A program made the position numbers and the translations under genes. Shown here one piece after another: positions 48,491-60,149 of a stretch of 64,000 nucleotides of DNA. The notes under the pieces are model-generated. The model ran no database searches. It was not told where the DNA came from and saw only the letters and a list, made by a program, of their open reading frames with translations. Source of the DNA: Atopsyche davidsoni. Lineage: Eukaryota; Arthropoda; Insecta; Trichoptera; Hydrobiosidae. Within the stretch, counting starts at the first letter, position 1; each line of letters begins with the position of its first letter. The stretch covers positions 14,444,001 through 14,508,000 of the forward strand of contig JAILWY010000023.1 in NCBI GenBank assembly GCA_022113835.1, written 5' to 3'.

Positions 48491-49938
48491 TAATTCAAGA
48501 TACGTGTAGAAACATATCTACTTTTGAATTATTGTGAAAACTGCAATACATTTTTTTCATGCAGCAAACACGTTAATGAGTTGATGCGTCACCCTGATGT
48601 TTCTGATCATGGTTCTTTCTATAATGCTATATTAAATCATTTTTGGTTTGAAAAATTCCTGTATTACAGATGTCTTTAAATTCAATTAAATTTTATATTC
48701 ATTTGGCACAGTTTAATTGTGGTACCTTGTTTACACGTTTATAAGACGATACATTCAATTGATAATACAATTATATTTCAAAGTACACATAAACATTTTA
48801 TATGCAAAATCGATAACCAAGACAAAATACTTGGTACTCGACGGGAGTCACTCAAGGGTTCTGTGTGTTTCTATACAAAAAAAGCATGAGTAATAATTTT
48901 TGATGATTTTGATATGTGAACATGTGTTAATGATACCGTAATCTATCGAAGAGTAATTCTATGTAGAAAAATGATTCTTCTGAACAATCTATTATGAAAA
49001 ATTATATTTAATAAAATAGTTTTAATTTTGACTATCTTCTTATTATTTTCCATGATAGCTTTTTTGTGCTCTTTTGTATGGAAAAACTCAGTACACACCC
49101 ATTATATGTATTTTTTCTTTTTTGGTACAGCGGAGGTAAGTATATTCTCGAGAGTGGTAGAGATTTCTCATTTCATAGTACATTTCATTGCATCTAGTTA
49201 TTATTGGGACAAGTCTATGATTGTATTCCAATACATGTATCCAGTTCAGTATGACTAGCTATGAAGCTTCAAACATCATTTGGCACATTGCAAGAGGAGT
49301 GTTCATATTTTGATGTATTATTATAATACATATATTTATTACACATCAAAATAAATAGAAGAGAGACTTCTTTAACACAATGCTTATGACAATCGCCAGA
49401 ATTTTTTAAGCATCCAATACTAGTACCTTAAAATATAAAAAATAAATAAATGAAACATAACTACATAGTTATTGGCACTATCATTATTAAACGTAAAACT
49501 CTAAGTATGTATTTTATCTGACTTTTCAATAGGTGTATAAAGAAATATTTCATTTTTATTTACAGTATTTAAATTGACAAGAGAATCGGTCTGATTGAAA
49601 GATTACAACTTGCAAGTAATTTTTTCAGATTCATTAATTAATAAATATAAAGAATGGCTAAATTATATCATGCATGATTGACTCACAAATTTTAATATCA
49701 CGCAGAACGCTTGTATATTATACAAATGTTTTTTTATTATTTTAAGTACCAATAACTATGCTATTTATCCTAGTCATTTACTTTGGTTTCACTTCTTGTA
49801 TTTAATATATTTTAAGATTAGTACATGGTGGATCGTTGTTGTGGATTATTGGTAATTTTTCAACCCCTAGGGAAAGTTGGTGTATATCAAGTCGTGCTGT
49901 TTGATTTACGACATGTTAGGTTTAGTTGCAGATTACTT

Positions 49939-49944
49939 TTTATT
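49939..49944 (-). terminator. Candidate vir poly(A) signal AATAAA
   Basis: AATAAA on the minus strand lies about 95 bases after the TAG of exon 9, a workable distance for a short 3' UTR. AATAAA-like strings are common in this AT-rich DNA, so it is only a candidate. Confidence 0.3.
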
Positions 49945-50039
49945 TCTCGCCTTACTCATAGCTTTGATGCATAAGGCAAGCGGGCCCTACCACGCGGCCA
50001 GGGTCAAGCTTGCAGTCGGAAGCGCGTATGGAGTGCATG

Positions 50040-50116
50040 CTACCTCAGGAAGGAGCCGCGACCGTGCCTGTTGCCGCGACCGCGTCCTCCGCGTCCCATG
50101 CCCCAGCCCGATGAAC
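50040..50116 (-). CDS. vir: vir coding exon 9, RG-rich C-terminus (candidate last exon)
   Basis: A good acceptor (GTCACTTTCAG) precedes GTTCATCGG. In the frame set by one carried-over base it reads SSGWGMGRGGRGRGNRHGRG then SFLR and TAG. An Arg-Gly-rich end is characteristic of Virilizer proteins, so I believe the exon is real. How it joins exon 8 is the uncertain point. Confidence 0.72.
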
Positions 50117-53100
50117 CTGAAAGTGACGCAAATCAATTATAAAAAAATTATTAATTATTAACTCTTTCATTAAATTAAAAGTTTTGATTGAAACTCAAAA
50201 GTTAGGTTAAGTGCTGTAAATTTTAAAATAAAAGTAAGGATATAACATTATTGAAACACAGTTTACTTGGAATAAATGCATAATATAAAGTTTAAAATGA
50301 TAGGTACTGATTCTATAAACTAAAGACAATTTTTAGCTGGAATAACTGATATATTATGAACATATTTTTCCATCTATGTTAAACAAAGCAAGGCTTTCAT
50401 TCTAAGCAAAGAATGTCAAGTGAGCACTTTAGGTTGAGATTGTATTTATATGCAATGTTTGGCTATATATAAGTACGCAATCACTTAAGATTACAAGTTA
50501 TTTTACAGAGAAATTAGAAAATGCCGTGCCTGAATACTGGCTGCCCGTGTGCTGCATCATGGGCTGCTGGAAGTGTTGGTTGGAAGGTCGGGTAAAGTGA
50601 GGTGGCGAGCCTTCAGAGGCAGCTGCATTAGTAGAGTTATTGGTGCCAGACCACTGTCCGCGCCCTCGTCTGGAATAAGACATAAAAATATTTCAAAAAA
50701 TCAAATATATCTCCATAAATAAGTATACATGCAAGGGTATTTTCTTTACCTGTAGATAGTGGAAGAAGTCGGCATTGCTGAAGCAAATCTTCCACGATCA
50801 GTGATGGTCATACCTCGGGGTCGCATACCTCTGCCACCACTGGAATTAAAAAGAACAATTTTAAACTTATTTTAGATAAATAATTATACTAAACAAACCG
50901 CTGCCGATGCCATTTCTAACAGAAACCAACAATTATGATGAGTCACAATCGGTTCCTTTCGCTCAGAAAAGATCCAGATGGCATTAAGTGCACACTTAGA
51001 CTACTTGTGTGCATACGTGCTAGATATTCTCTGAAATTTATTTTGAAAGGCATTAATTTGTGTTGAGATACTCACCGCACGGAGGCTGGCAGTTTGTTAT
51101 AGCCGGTAGGGGCAGTGGGCTGAGCACCGCATCCCTCGAGAGCCAAGAAGTCATCCACATGCAGTGAGGGTGGACGTGAGGTGTTGGGAGGCCGCGAGCG
51201 GAAAGCTACTCCTGGGGGTCGAGCTGCCATGCCTGAGCCTGCCGTGTTCATGGATGACGCTTGAGACATACCACGACCGCGAGCAGGGGACACTGGAAAT
51301 TAAGACAAATTTACATTTTAAAATTTTTGGTTTACAATAATCATGAAACTTAATTAATGATATTCATTGGTCTCATCTTGGTGCCACTAGTATAATTATA
51401 ATATACAAAATATTGGACACATACAATGCAAGTACAAACTATTTTTAACAAAAATAAAAAGGTATGATCCATTAAGTCACGTTGTGATTTATCTATTAGG
51501 GTGACAATCCAACTGTCAAGTGTTGATATTACCAACAAGCTCTTTGCTGTGTTCATAAAAATGATATTGTAAAAAAGTGTACTAACCTAGAGGTCTCCTA
51601 TCTCGCGGCACATGCAGTCTCTTTGTTCTGAACATGGGGGGCTCCGAGGGTGGACGTGGAGGAGCAGGGGGAAGGTGCAGCAGACGCTCAGCCTCCGCCA
51701 CCAAATCCGTACCCTCAGGCAGGTAGAGTCGGGTCAGCTCTCCCAAGTCACAGGAAATCTATGAGATAATAATCTTATTGTAGATAAAAACGAAGCATAC
51801 CATCCTAGATTAGTGGTACCAAAATCATTATAATTTGACAATACCATAATAAGAAAGGTTCCACCAAAAGTAAAAGTTAAAAATAGTGAAAAATAATATA
51901 TTGATAGTTGTTTGTATTTTGGTTTTGAAACATGTTCATAAAAGACCTTAGAAATTAATTAAGTTGTATAGTATAATAGAAGTTTGTTAGTCATTTGGTT
52001 TTTCAGTTTTTGGTTCAGGTAAATAGTTCCTAAGTTACCATTTCATTTTCAGTAATGTCATCCTCACTGCTGCCTCCGTTGACTCCGAGCCAAAATGCAG
52101 CCCCAAGTCTCTCGTCCTGGGCATCTCCCGGGATCCATAGTGCTCGGCCATGGAACTGAGCTGCGAGTGGCTCTGCAGTCCCGGCAGCAGGGGGTAGGGT
52201 GAGGGGAACTTCTGTTGGTGGAGGAGCAGCACTACGGACTTGCGACAGTAGTGAGCGAACCTGGGATAGAAGCTCCTCTTCAGAATGTTCCTACAAATAG
52301 CAATTTTTTTTTTTAATGTGTCATTGTTTTTTATAGGATAAGTTTTAAATTGTAAATAATCATAAACTTGTCACTGAGGTGCTGATTATATATTGTTTAA
52401 CATTAGCAATGCTCGCTTATTTATACATGTTCACTGTCCAAGTTCAGTAAGACTAATTGAATGAAACTGTGATTAGCATATTGTTATATATATCGTATAA
52501 TTAATAAAATATTGTTCCTGTGATAAAACATTTTGATCAAATTATTAAAAGTAATACAATCTGTTAATTAAATCACTGATTGGAGAATCATGATTAGGGC
52601 AATGACATTTTATACAATATATGCGACATATTAACAGTTTGGTAATCACTCTTCAATTTAGTTGGTTTTTTAGAACTTGGGTACGAGTCTGTTACTCATT
52701 GTATTACATGTTTTCAAATTATAGTGTTACAAAACATAGCTATGTATTAAAAAAGTGAGATCTGATGATTTATTTTAGCTCACCTTAAGAAAAGTTTCAA
52801 TCTCAATCAGAGAGTGTGCTTCCTTGTTCTTAAACCACCCGATTATCTCAGCAACCTCGGAGGCAGTCATGAACAATGTCCTGGGGGCCAACTGCAAGCC
52901 TTCCGATGCCTCCATGTCCTCGGGGATTGTCTGTAGGGTCTTAAGAAGCTCTAGAAAGATGGTCACACATTCCGGAGACTCTTTACCCAAACCGTTGACA
53001 ATCTTGGAGAGCAACTGCGGGAACACTTGCTTATTTTTGTCCAGACACAATTTGAAGTAATAAAATCCATGATCGTGTTCGGTGAGTAAGAAATAGGTAC

Positions 53101-56100
53101 GCAATATTGGTGGTAAAAGAGCGTACGAAGAGTTGTCACTAGAAATGTAGTCAAATGTTGCATTTATCAACAGTGCCAATGAGTCTTTAGAGGGTAAGGC
53201 ATTGGCTAAATACACTTCGGAAGTTAATACTGATTTTCCATTTTCACTTGGTTCATCTTGAGCTTCTGATTTAATCACTGGAGATGGGTCTATCTGAGTG
53301 AGAAGAGTGATTTCCGTATCCCACAAACTGTTTAAAATGCTGACGATGCACTCTTGAGACTGAATATGAGATTGAGTATCACTTATGGTCGTCACAATTC
53401 CGCAGAGAATCGGGATGACAAGCCAGTAACGATCTTCCGACTTGGGTAAAGAAGAACTCTGCCTTGTGAGATGGATCATGGTGCATTTTATTGATGGATG
53501 GCTGACTAGACAGTCCAAATAGTTGAGAAGTCTCGCAATGTTGAAGTTTGCCGGTTCCAGAGGATGCTGAAGACTGTTGCTTTCGCCACAGACGTTGGAT
53601 ATGAGGAGATCCAATACCGCTCTGGATACACACAAGGACATATTGGGTGCTAAATCTGACAACTGAATGCAAACTCTCCTCAAGAGTTGGACGACCGGTT
53701 GACAAGCAGAGAGACAAATGATCTGTATCATCTCAGTGATATTCGACGACAAGGAATGCAAATGAACAGACCAGAGTTTTCTATTGCTGACCATGTTAGA
53801 AAGCTCATGTTCGTTGAGAGTAAACTTGGTTTGGATCGGTAAAGGCAGTGGTAAAATCTCAGACAAGATGAGAAGGCCAGGTATGAATGTGTAAGGAGCA
53901 GTAAGAATATACTTGATTATTTCATTGCAGAGTAATGTCCAAAGAGATTTTTGGATTGATTCGCTTTCTGTGGCATCTTCGGCGATCGGCTGCGTGTAAG
54001 CAAGAAGAGTATCTATGGCTTCTCTGCAGGACTTCTGTGCCATTTTATAACTGACAGCAGTTGTTGGGTAAGAATGCATTAGGTTATACGTCTGCAGTAA
54101 AACAGGTATAGAAGTTAAGTCCTTAAACTTTGTATTTCTGCACTGAATCACGTAGGTCAGCATCTTGTGCAGTAATTCAAGACTAGGAAGGACTATATTT
54201 GCAATTTGGAGACCGTGGACAGAGACGAACGTAGCTGTATGCAAGCTCGGCTGTTCGAAATAATTACACAGCTTTTCGAGGATAGATATCAGGTGAGTGA
54301 CTCCATCCAGGGAGAACAACTGCAGGATGATGTACTTGTATTTTAATTCGTAGTATTCCAATCTAGGGCTTTCGCTCATTAGCAATTTTTTATTTTCACA
54401 TTCGGGGATCCCGAGATGCTTGAGGATTCGCAGACAGGTGATAAGATCTCCCGGAGCTGAAGTGACATGCTCGATAGAGTTCTTCAGAACTTCAACAAGA
54501 TCACAGATATTATCGCTAGAAAATATATTTGATTTCTCGAGTGGTTTCAAGTAAGGTAACACCTCCTGCAGGTTGGAGGCTATGCTCTGTTCAAAGAGAT
54601 CATATTTTTTGGCAATATTTAGTATTCTTCGACCGTATTTCTTGAGGAAGTTGACATCGGAAGTATACTGAACTGTAGATACAGTGAGATCCACGGCATA
54701 GTTCTTAGCTGGAGATTTATGCTTACTGTGGATTATATTATTTTTATCTGATTGCTTAGAGTGGACGTCCTTTTCGAAGACATTCAGGAGGCACTGAATA
54801 TTGTCCCCCATACTCAAAATATTTGCTAGAGCGATTTTACCGATATTTCCAAAGCCCAAGCAGTAGAGTCCGTGTAGTTTGTCAATAAGCTCAGACTCGT
54901 GCTCGTCTGTCCCCGACTGGATATCGAATACTGCATAGATATAATACATAGCTTGGAGCTTATGAGCCATTTCGAGCCCGAGCTGTTGAAGAGCAGAGCA
55001 GTTTCCAACATCTTGAAGAATCATCATTTGCTCCTCCTCATTTTGTTGAGTGTACGGCTGCAGTAAGCACCTGAACAGCAGCTCACTTGTCCGCATGTTC
55101 TCGAACAGGTAAATGAGTCCTTCGTGGCAGTTAGTCAGGTGAGATATAATCTCGTAGACCGGATTTGTGATCACAGGGTAATTGTAGGTCATGGGGCAGG
55201 TCAACAAGAAGAGGCAAGTCTCCAGCAGCTTGTGTATTTGGAAGAAGTCAATGAGGATATTGTTGATGGAGCTTTTGTTGATTTCGAACTGAGCAGACAC
55301 GGGAAGAAATCGGCGAGGTTGAGAGAGCTCAAAAGAACCATTCTTGTAAATGCTTAAAATTTCTTCTAAAGAGTTTATGATCAATTCTATATCCGCTTCT
55401 GATATTTCTTGATTATTGTAATTTTCTGTGATGCTGTTAAGATTTACAGCGCTCTCCTTTAGTTTTTTTATAAGTTCGTATACATTAATTTTATTGATTA
55501 AGGAATTGATGGCGAACTTCACTCGCGAGAGAGGATTCTTGTTTAACATCTTTATCAGAACTTGGTAACCGTTCAGTAAATAAAACTTATCAGGATATTC
55601 TGTTTTGATCTTGACCTTATCATCAGAGATTGAAATGTTTTCGAAGCTTTCAGTGATATGATTTGTGAGGAAGTGTTCGATGGCAGTCTCCGATCCTAAG
55701 CATGCGTCTAGAGCCTTAAGTATCATCAGCTTGATACTGAGTGCCATATAGTCCTTGGAGTACAGCTCTAGGAGAAGGGAAAAAACGTCAATTTTATTAC
55801 ACAGCAGGGCAGCGATGACCTTCCCTGAGTGTTTATGGCTGCACAGGGACTCGATTAGCCTGATGCCACACTTGATGTGTCTAATTTTATAGGTGGCCTG
55901 TACTTGGGTTAGTGCGAGTTCGTAGTTTAAACCGACTCTGCAAAAGTTCAAGGTAAAACTCAAAACATTGTCAAAATTCACACTAGAACTATCCTTAATT
56001 TCAGACTTGTCAAATATCCGTACCATAATATCACTTTCGTTTGTAATGTTGTTAATTAGGAGAGGTAACTGTTCACACACGTTCACCCACTCTTCTTTGA

Positions 56101-59100
56101 TATCCTTCGAAAGTCCTGTAAAGTTCTTTGGTGAGTATTTTTCTTCCACCTTTTTGAAATCTGTCACAATTTCAACTAATTTTTGGAAATCTGTATTCAA
56201 ACTGCATAATTCGTCCACTGATAAATTTAAGACGTGCTTCTGGCCACCCACCTCGGGAGGCAATAGCACAGGCGACTTGTTGAGGGCTGAATATTTCTGC
56301 CATTCAGATCTGAACGGGTTGTAGCACTTCAGAATATCATCAACGCCACAATATTCTGCAACATCATAATCCATATCAAAAGGGGCATCTAAATCGTCTC
56401 CCAAATCCTCATCTGAAAGAATGGGTTCGAAGGGTTCGAGGTCCATCGATGTATTATCTTCTTGAACTGGGCATGGAGAATCATCAGGAGTGTTGACTTT
56501 GCGAGGTGGTGGTGACTGTCCGTCTATGGTCTTGATGGGCTGAACATTAAGATGCTGACTTTCTAGATAGGTCACGGGAACTTTGTGCGGAGGGGGATGA
56601 GATTTTTCACTGTCGCCTTTGGACGAATGTTTGCGACTCTTGCCATAGCCTTTGTGAAAGTCTTTATTATGAATTGGTTTACCGTTATGATCGTACTCAA
56701 CAATGTAATCATCGGATAAAACTGAATGAGATGAAGTGGGGCTCAAGTGACTCTCCACAGGGGGAGGACCTAGTTCGTCCGGAGTATGCGGTCTTCTAGG
56801 AAGGTCCATCGGAGGAGTGCGAGGTCTCTTCCTAGGATCTTCTCTGCCTGGGGATCGAGATCGACTATCGTAGCTGGTCTCTCTCAATCGCTCGTAGGAA
56901 GGGGGTCGTTTATCATATCTCTTTTCGTAGGAAGGGCCCCTTTTTTCAAAAGAAGGCGGCCTTTTTTCATATGGCGAAATTCTTTTCTCAAAAGAGGATC
57001 CCCTTTTTTCATAGGATGTGACTTTCTCGTAAGACGGACCACGGCGCTCATATGACGGAGGTCTTTTTTCATAGGAAGCACCTCTTGTTCTATCGTACGA
57101 GGGAGGTCTATGTCGCCTATAGTCGTCTCTTTTATAGGGCGGTCTATCCCAGTCTTTGTCTCTGGAAACGGGGCGTTCCCGGTCACGATACCCAGGACTT
57201 CGAGAATTATCTCTTCGATAGTTTTCATCTCTTACTGTGGATCTTGCTGGAGGATAGTCTCTTTCTCGGCTGAGAGAACGAGAGTATCTAGGAGAAGTGC
57301 GATCGCGACTTCGGGTTCTTTCGACAGATCTAGATCTGGCCCGGTTGAGCGGACTGTGTCGAGGTCTGTCTTTTTCTCTAGACCTCGCACTATCACGGTC
57401 TCTGCTCAGATCCCGCTTGTCATCTCTCCAGTTGTCTCCGTCGCCGCCATGGTGGTAAGCCCTAGGGTCCTTGGGAGCGTCCCGGTTGTAGTATTCGGCT
57501 TGGTAGGGCTGGTCATAGCTGTCTTGGTTGTAGTTGGCAGCAGGGGGGTAAGGGTCTTGGACAGGGGGGGGGAGCTGTTCAGGCCAGGTGGGAGGAGGGG
57601 GAGCGACAGGAGGTGTAGCTACACGAGGCGGGGGTGGGGCCACTTCCCGAGCCCCACCCCCTGACACTGCCTGGTCGCTGATGCTCTTAGTGATGCTACC
57701 ATACACGGCTAAAGTGATAGTAGTATACCACCCTGGAAAGCAATTTAAAATAATATAAATTAGAAAAATACATATGCGCACTTGAGTCATTGAAAAACTA
57801 TTTTTATATTACTATTTTAGCATATTGTCTACTGAAATACAAAAGACTTCAGGTTCTTAATTTCATATTTTGAGAAAGATGGTAGTTCTTATCATTAGGT
57901 TTTTAAAACTAGTAGGACTTGGTATATTTCAGATTCATTAAAGTTTCCATGAAATATTCCCTGTCACCATGGAGTCAAGATATCACATAATGAATATTTA
58001 TGGTACAGATAGACTATTTCAACAAATCTTATAACCAAAAAGATACTACTAGTCAGTAAAAACAAATAGAAAACATTATAATTTGTTTGAGTTTTTGTAA
58101 TTATCCTGGTCATTTTTTTTAGTAAAAACTAATTAAAAATCTAAACAAATTTGAGTTACTTCTATAGGTATTAAGATTATTACCCCTTAGCACCAATCCA
58201 TCGGTCGGTATTTGATGTGGCTGCTGGGCTGGCCCCTCACAGTCCATGTGGATGCGTCCATTCTGGCAATATTCTAGACTGCCAAGTGTCTCGAATGTAG
58301 AGGCACCAGGCTTACTGAGGTCGTTGACAAAAAAGTCGATGTGAAACTGGGTGGGGTTGGTGGCCCCAAGCCGGACGCCCCCAGGAAAATCCCCCTGCAC
58401 GCGTGCTCCTAGAGGGATGATGCGCACCTCCGACACGTACACAGGCTGAGGAAACTGCACCAAATCGAGATTCAGCTCCTGAAAAATATTTAAACAAAAA
58501 ACATGTTAAAAGTTTACAAAAAAAACTCAGCACTATTGAAAGCTTTCTAAATATTTATGTAGCTATTTAATGCAAACCTTTAATTTTTTTATAACAATAC
58601 GTAAACAATCTTTGAAAATGATATTAAAAATTATAGCTTTGACATAGGTTATACAACTTATATTATATTTTATTAAATGAATTTACACTTATTTAAAACA
58701 TATTTCATTATTATTTCAATTGTAGCATAAAAAAATTCTCTCAATCAATCAATAAACCTCAATTTTGCAAGTTTACTCTTTATCTATCTTAATCGGTAAA
58801 AATATGTTGAATGTTCGGCTTATATCTCAATGAACAAGAATAATACAGAAAATCATTTGATTTTTATCATAGTTCACCAAAATTTTTTCTTGGAAAAAAC
58901 CAATCTACCCAAATCCATGACTAATTTCGAAAATGTGATAAGTACATTATAATCCATATTATATTACATGCTGGTATTAATCATTATATTACATGCTGGT
59001 ATTCACTGTAAAAAAGTTGATTTTTCTTATTCAAATAAAATCATAAATACTTATTCAAATCAAATCAAACTTTTTAACAGAACTCAATAATACAAAAATG

Positions 59101-60116
59101 TCACCATCACTATTACTTACAGGCCATAAAATGAAGTTCCTGTAATTTCTATTATAATTCTATTAGCTTTAATATAGATAGTTTGATCATATATATCTCA
59201 AGATATATCTCACATATAACATGTTTCTATTCTTAATTGATTTATTATTATTATCTCACACATATCATTTTTCTACTCCTTTGTTGATTTATTATTATTA
59301 TGGATATACGCCAAAAAGTAATAGAAGATATAAAAAAATTTGAGCAAATCTATATGGTATATTTTTTGCTTGAAATATGCGAGAATATCACAAAGCCATA
59401 AATGCATTTTTATATAAAAACTATTTACATTTATCAAGATTCAACAGTTGTCACTGTGGACTTTCAGTATTTAATTATAACAATAGGCAAATGTTATCAT
59501 AAATTGTATATCTTAAGGCGTAAATAAAAATAAACGCAGGTCTTAAATATGAATAACACGCAATAAGTAACCAGAACATAAAAATTTCAAAACAAATTTA
59601 CCTGGATTTTTTAAGTGACATTTTATAAAAACGAAATGGGAACAGACGAAAAAGAAAAGTGCTGCGCGAATTCAGAACTAAAGAAGAAAGAACAATGAGA
59701 AAATTTTCAGGTATAATGCTATCTGCAAAGGACTTCAGATTCCACATACGTTTTGAACACAAATATTGATTATTAGTGTAAATCTAGGAATGTATAACTA
59801 AGCCAGATTGTAAGCTAAATTCAAAGTGAAAAATAGAAGAAATGAGATTAAAAAGATAAAGCATGATTTGAGATATAAGACATAGATATTTTTCATATAA
59901 AAGTGTATGTTTCATACCATAAAAGCTGATAAATTTGAAAAATATAATTTTTTTCAATTTTTGACAGTTCTGAATTAAATAGTCAAAACAACGGCAAGCG
60001 GCGAGTCAGAACTTGCACAAATATGAATTTGACATTTGGTGTAAATGAGAACAGCTTACCTCACTAGATTCGTGTGAAAATGTATCAAAAAATAACAAAT
60101 CCGAGGATTCAGCCAT
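50040..60116 (-). CDS. vir: Protein virilizer homolog (VIRMA/KIAA1429), complete spliced gene, nine coding exons
   Basis: Virilizer is the large scaffold of the nuclear m6A mRNA methyltransferase complex (with Mettl3/Mettl14, Fl(2)d/WTAP, Hakai, Flacc and Nito); in Drosophila it also acts in sex-specific splicing of Sxl. Coding exons, in order: 60060-60116, 58184-58478, 52784-57732, 52039-52290, 51587-51758, 51076-51292, 50750-50839, 50530-50669, 50040-50116. Their lengths sum to 6,249 nt, a multiple of three, giving about 2,082 residues without internal stops. Fly and human proteins are about 1,800-1,850, so this one is long. Order of parts: conserved Vir N-terminal domain (about 1-135, ending TDGLVLRG-WYTTITLAVYGS), proline-rich stretch, RS/RD-rich region with SYEKR repeats (about 220-440), acidic patch near 550-590, a long helical region to about 1,765, then proline-rich and RGG-rich C-terminus. 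All introns are GT-AG except the last, modelled GC-AG. Family assignment is very secure; the extreme C-terminus is less so. Confidence 0.95.
50530..50669 (-). CDS. vir: vir coding exon 8, with an unusual 3' boundary
   Basis: The acceptor TCTTATTCCAG precedes ACGAGGGCGC. The exon reads RRGRGQWSGTNNSTNAAASE, then a Gln/His/Pro-rich run to HTGSQYS. Two ends are possible. If it is the last exon, it runs on to SGTAFSNFSVK and a TAA at about 50498. If the RG-rich exon at 50040-50116 is used, the only boundary that gives the correct phase is CAG before GCACGG at 50530, a GC donor. The GT sites available here (CA-GTATTC, TCT-GTAAAA) put the next exon in a frame without the RG repeats. Confidence 0.72.
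50750..50839 (-). CDS. vir: vir coding exon 7
   Basis: The acceptor is TAATTCCAG before TGGTGGCAG and the donor is CTACAG before GTAAAG. This is a 90-nt exon that keeps frame and encodes RGGRGMRPRGMTITDRGRFA and SAMPTSSTIY. It is part of the RGG-rich tail, a composition usual for RNA-binding or methyl-arginine regions. Confidence 0.88.
51076..51292 (-). CDS. vir: vir coding exon 6
   Basis: The acceptor ATTTCCAG precedes TGTCCCCTGC and the donor is GTGCG before GTGAGT. The exon is 217 nt, entering in phase 1 and leaving with two bases over. It encodes SPARGRGMSQASS, a proline/arginine-rich stretch, then RPPSLHVDDFLALEG and YNKLPASVR. The LHVDDFLALE block is a typical short conserved C-terminal motif. 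Confidence 0.9.
51587..51758 (-). CDS. vir: vir coding exon 5
   Basis: The acceptor is ATCTCATAG before ATTTCCTGT and the donor is CTCTAG before GTTAGT. The exon is 172 nt and leaves in phase 1. It encodes ISCDLGELTRLYLPEGTDLV followed by a segment rich in proline and then basic residues (RTKRLHVPRDRRPL). The sequence CDLGELTRLYLPEG resembles a conserved C-terminal block of Virilizer proteins as I recall the family. Confidence 0.9.
52039..52290 (-). CDS. vir: vir coding exon 4
   Basis: The acceptor TATTTGTAG precedes GAACATTCT and the donor is GAAATG before GTAACTTA. The exon is 252 nt, phase 0 to phase 0, and reads EHSEEELLSQVRSLLSQVRS, then a proline/alanine stretch, then FWLGVNGG and an acidic SSEDDITENEM. 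Several other reading frames here are open by chance. The 493-bp intron between exons 3 and 4 (52291-52783) is AT-rich with nothing recognisable. Confidence 0.88.
52784..57732 (-). CDS. vir: vir coding exon 3, a single 4,949-bp exon
   Basis: The exon starts after CTTTCCAG with GG TGG TAT, completing the split glycine codon of exon 2, and runs open for 1,649 codons to ETFLK before the donor GTGAGC. It begins with WYTTITLAVYGS, the end of the Vir N domain. Next come a proline-rich linker, an Arg/Ser/Asp-rich region, about ten SYEKR-type repeats (roughly 56,860-57,090), a proline-directed serine region, and an acidic patch (EPILSDEDLGDDLDAPFDMD). The rest is a leucine-rich helical region with no catalytic motif, consistent with a scaffold of helical repeats. 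The reading frame seen further upstream, to 57790, is intron read-through and not part of the protein. It is separated from exon 2 by a 451-bp intron. Confidence 0.96.
58184..58478 (-). CDS. vir: vir coding exon 2 (Vir N-terminal domain)
   Basis: The acceptor is TTTTTCAG before GAGCTGAATCTC and the donor is AAGGG before GTAATAATC. The exon is 295 nt, entering in phase 0 and leaving in phase 1. It encodes the family-defining core: LVQFPQPVYVSEVRIIPLG, the FVNDLSKPGASTFETLGSLEY segment (in two parts: FVNDLSKPGAS, TFETLGSLEY) and TDGLVLRG. These match the human blocks VVYINEVRVIPPG, NNVSKPSAP, LGSLEY and TDGLVLRG as I remember them. This is the strongest evidence for the gene identity. Confidence 0.96.
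60060..60116 (-). CDS. vir: vir coding exon 1 (start codon)
   Basis: This exon encodes MAESSDLLFFDTFSHESSE, 19 codons, matching the start of known Virilizer proteins (the human protein has a comparable LLFLDTF). The ATG has G at +4. The exon ends in phase 0 at GAG followed by GTAAGC, a good donor. The intron that follows, 58479-60059, is AT-rich; I see no exon in it, only a short direct duplication near 58965-59005 (ATTACATGCTGGTATT twice). Confidence 0.93.
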
Positions 60117-60117
60117 A

Positions 60118-60147
60118 CTAGCGGCTTCCAAAACATGCTGCCATCAT
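60118..60147 (-). promoter_or_regulatory. Upstream ORF in the vir leader, ending one base before the start codon
   Basis: Two successive ATGs open a nine-codon reading frame (MMAACFGSR) whose TAG is followed by a single T and then the vir ATG. If the transcript starts upstream of 60147, most ribosomes would meet this uORF first. Reinitiation or leaky scanning would then be needed. The position of the transcription start is not known. Confidence 0.45.
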
Positions 60148-60149
60148 AG

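Larger units (their letters stand above)
44620..49930. other. AT-rich DNA downstream of vir
   Basis: No gene was found. Open frames are short and of low complexity. A dispersed repeat pair at 47.1 and 48.4 kb is listed. Part of the right end may be vir 3' UTR if a distal poly(A) site is used. Confidence 0.6.

Noticed and set aside
53379..57664. Open frames on the plus strand and in other minus frames across vir
   Set aside because: They are shadows of the long vir exon with no independent features.
57733..57790. Apparent N-terminal extension of the large vir frame (MTQVRICIFLIY...)
   Set aside because: It is intron read-through. The AG acceptor at 57733-57734 and the conserved GWYTT junction show that the exon starts at 57732.
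58119..58183. Continuation of the vir exon 2 frame (NNLNTYRSN...)
   Set aside because: It lies beyond a GTAATA donor and is not conserved; the true continuation is in exon 3.
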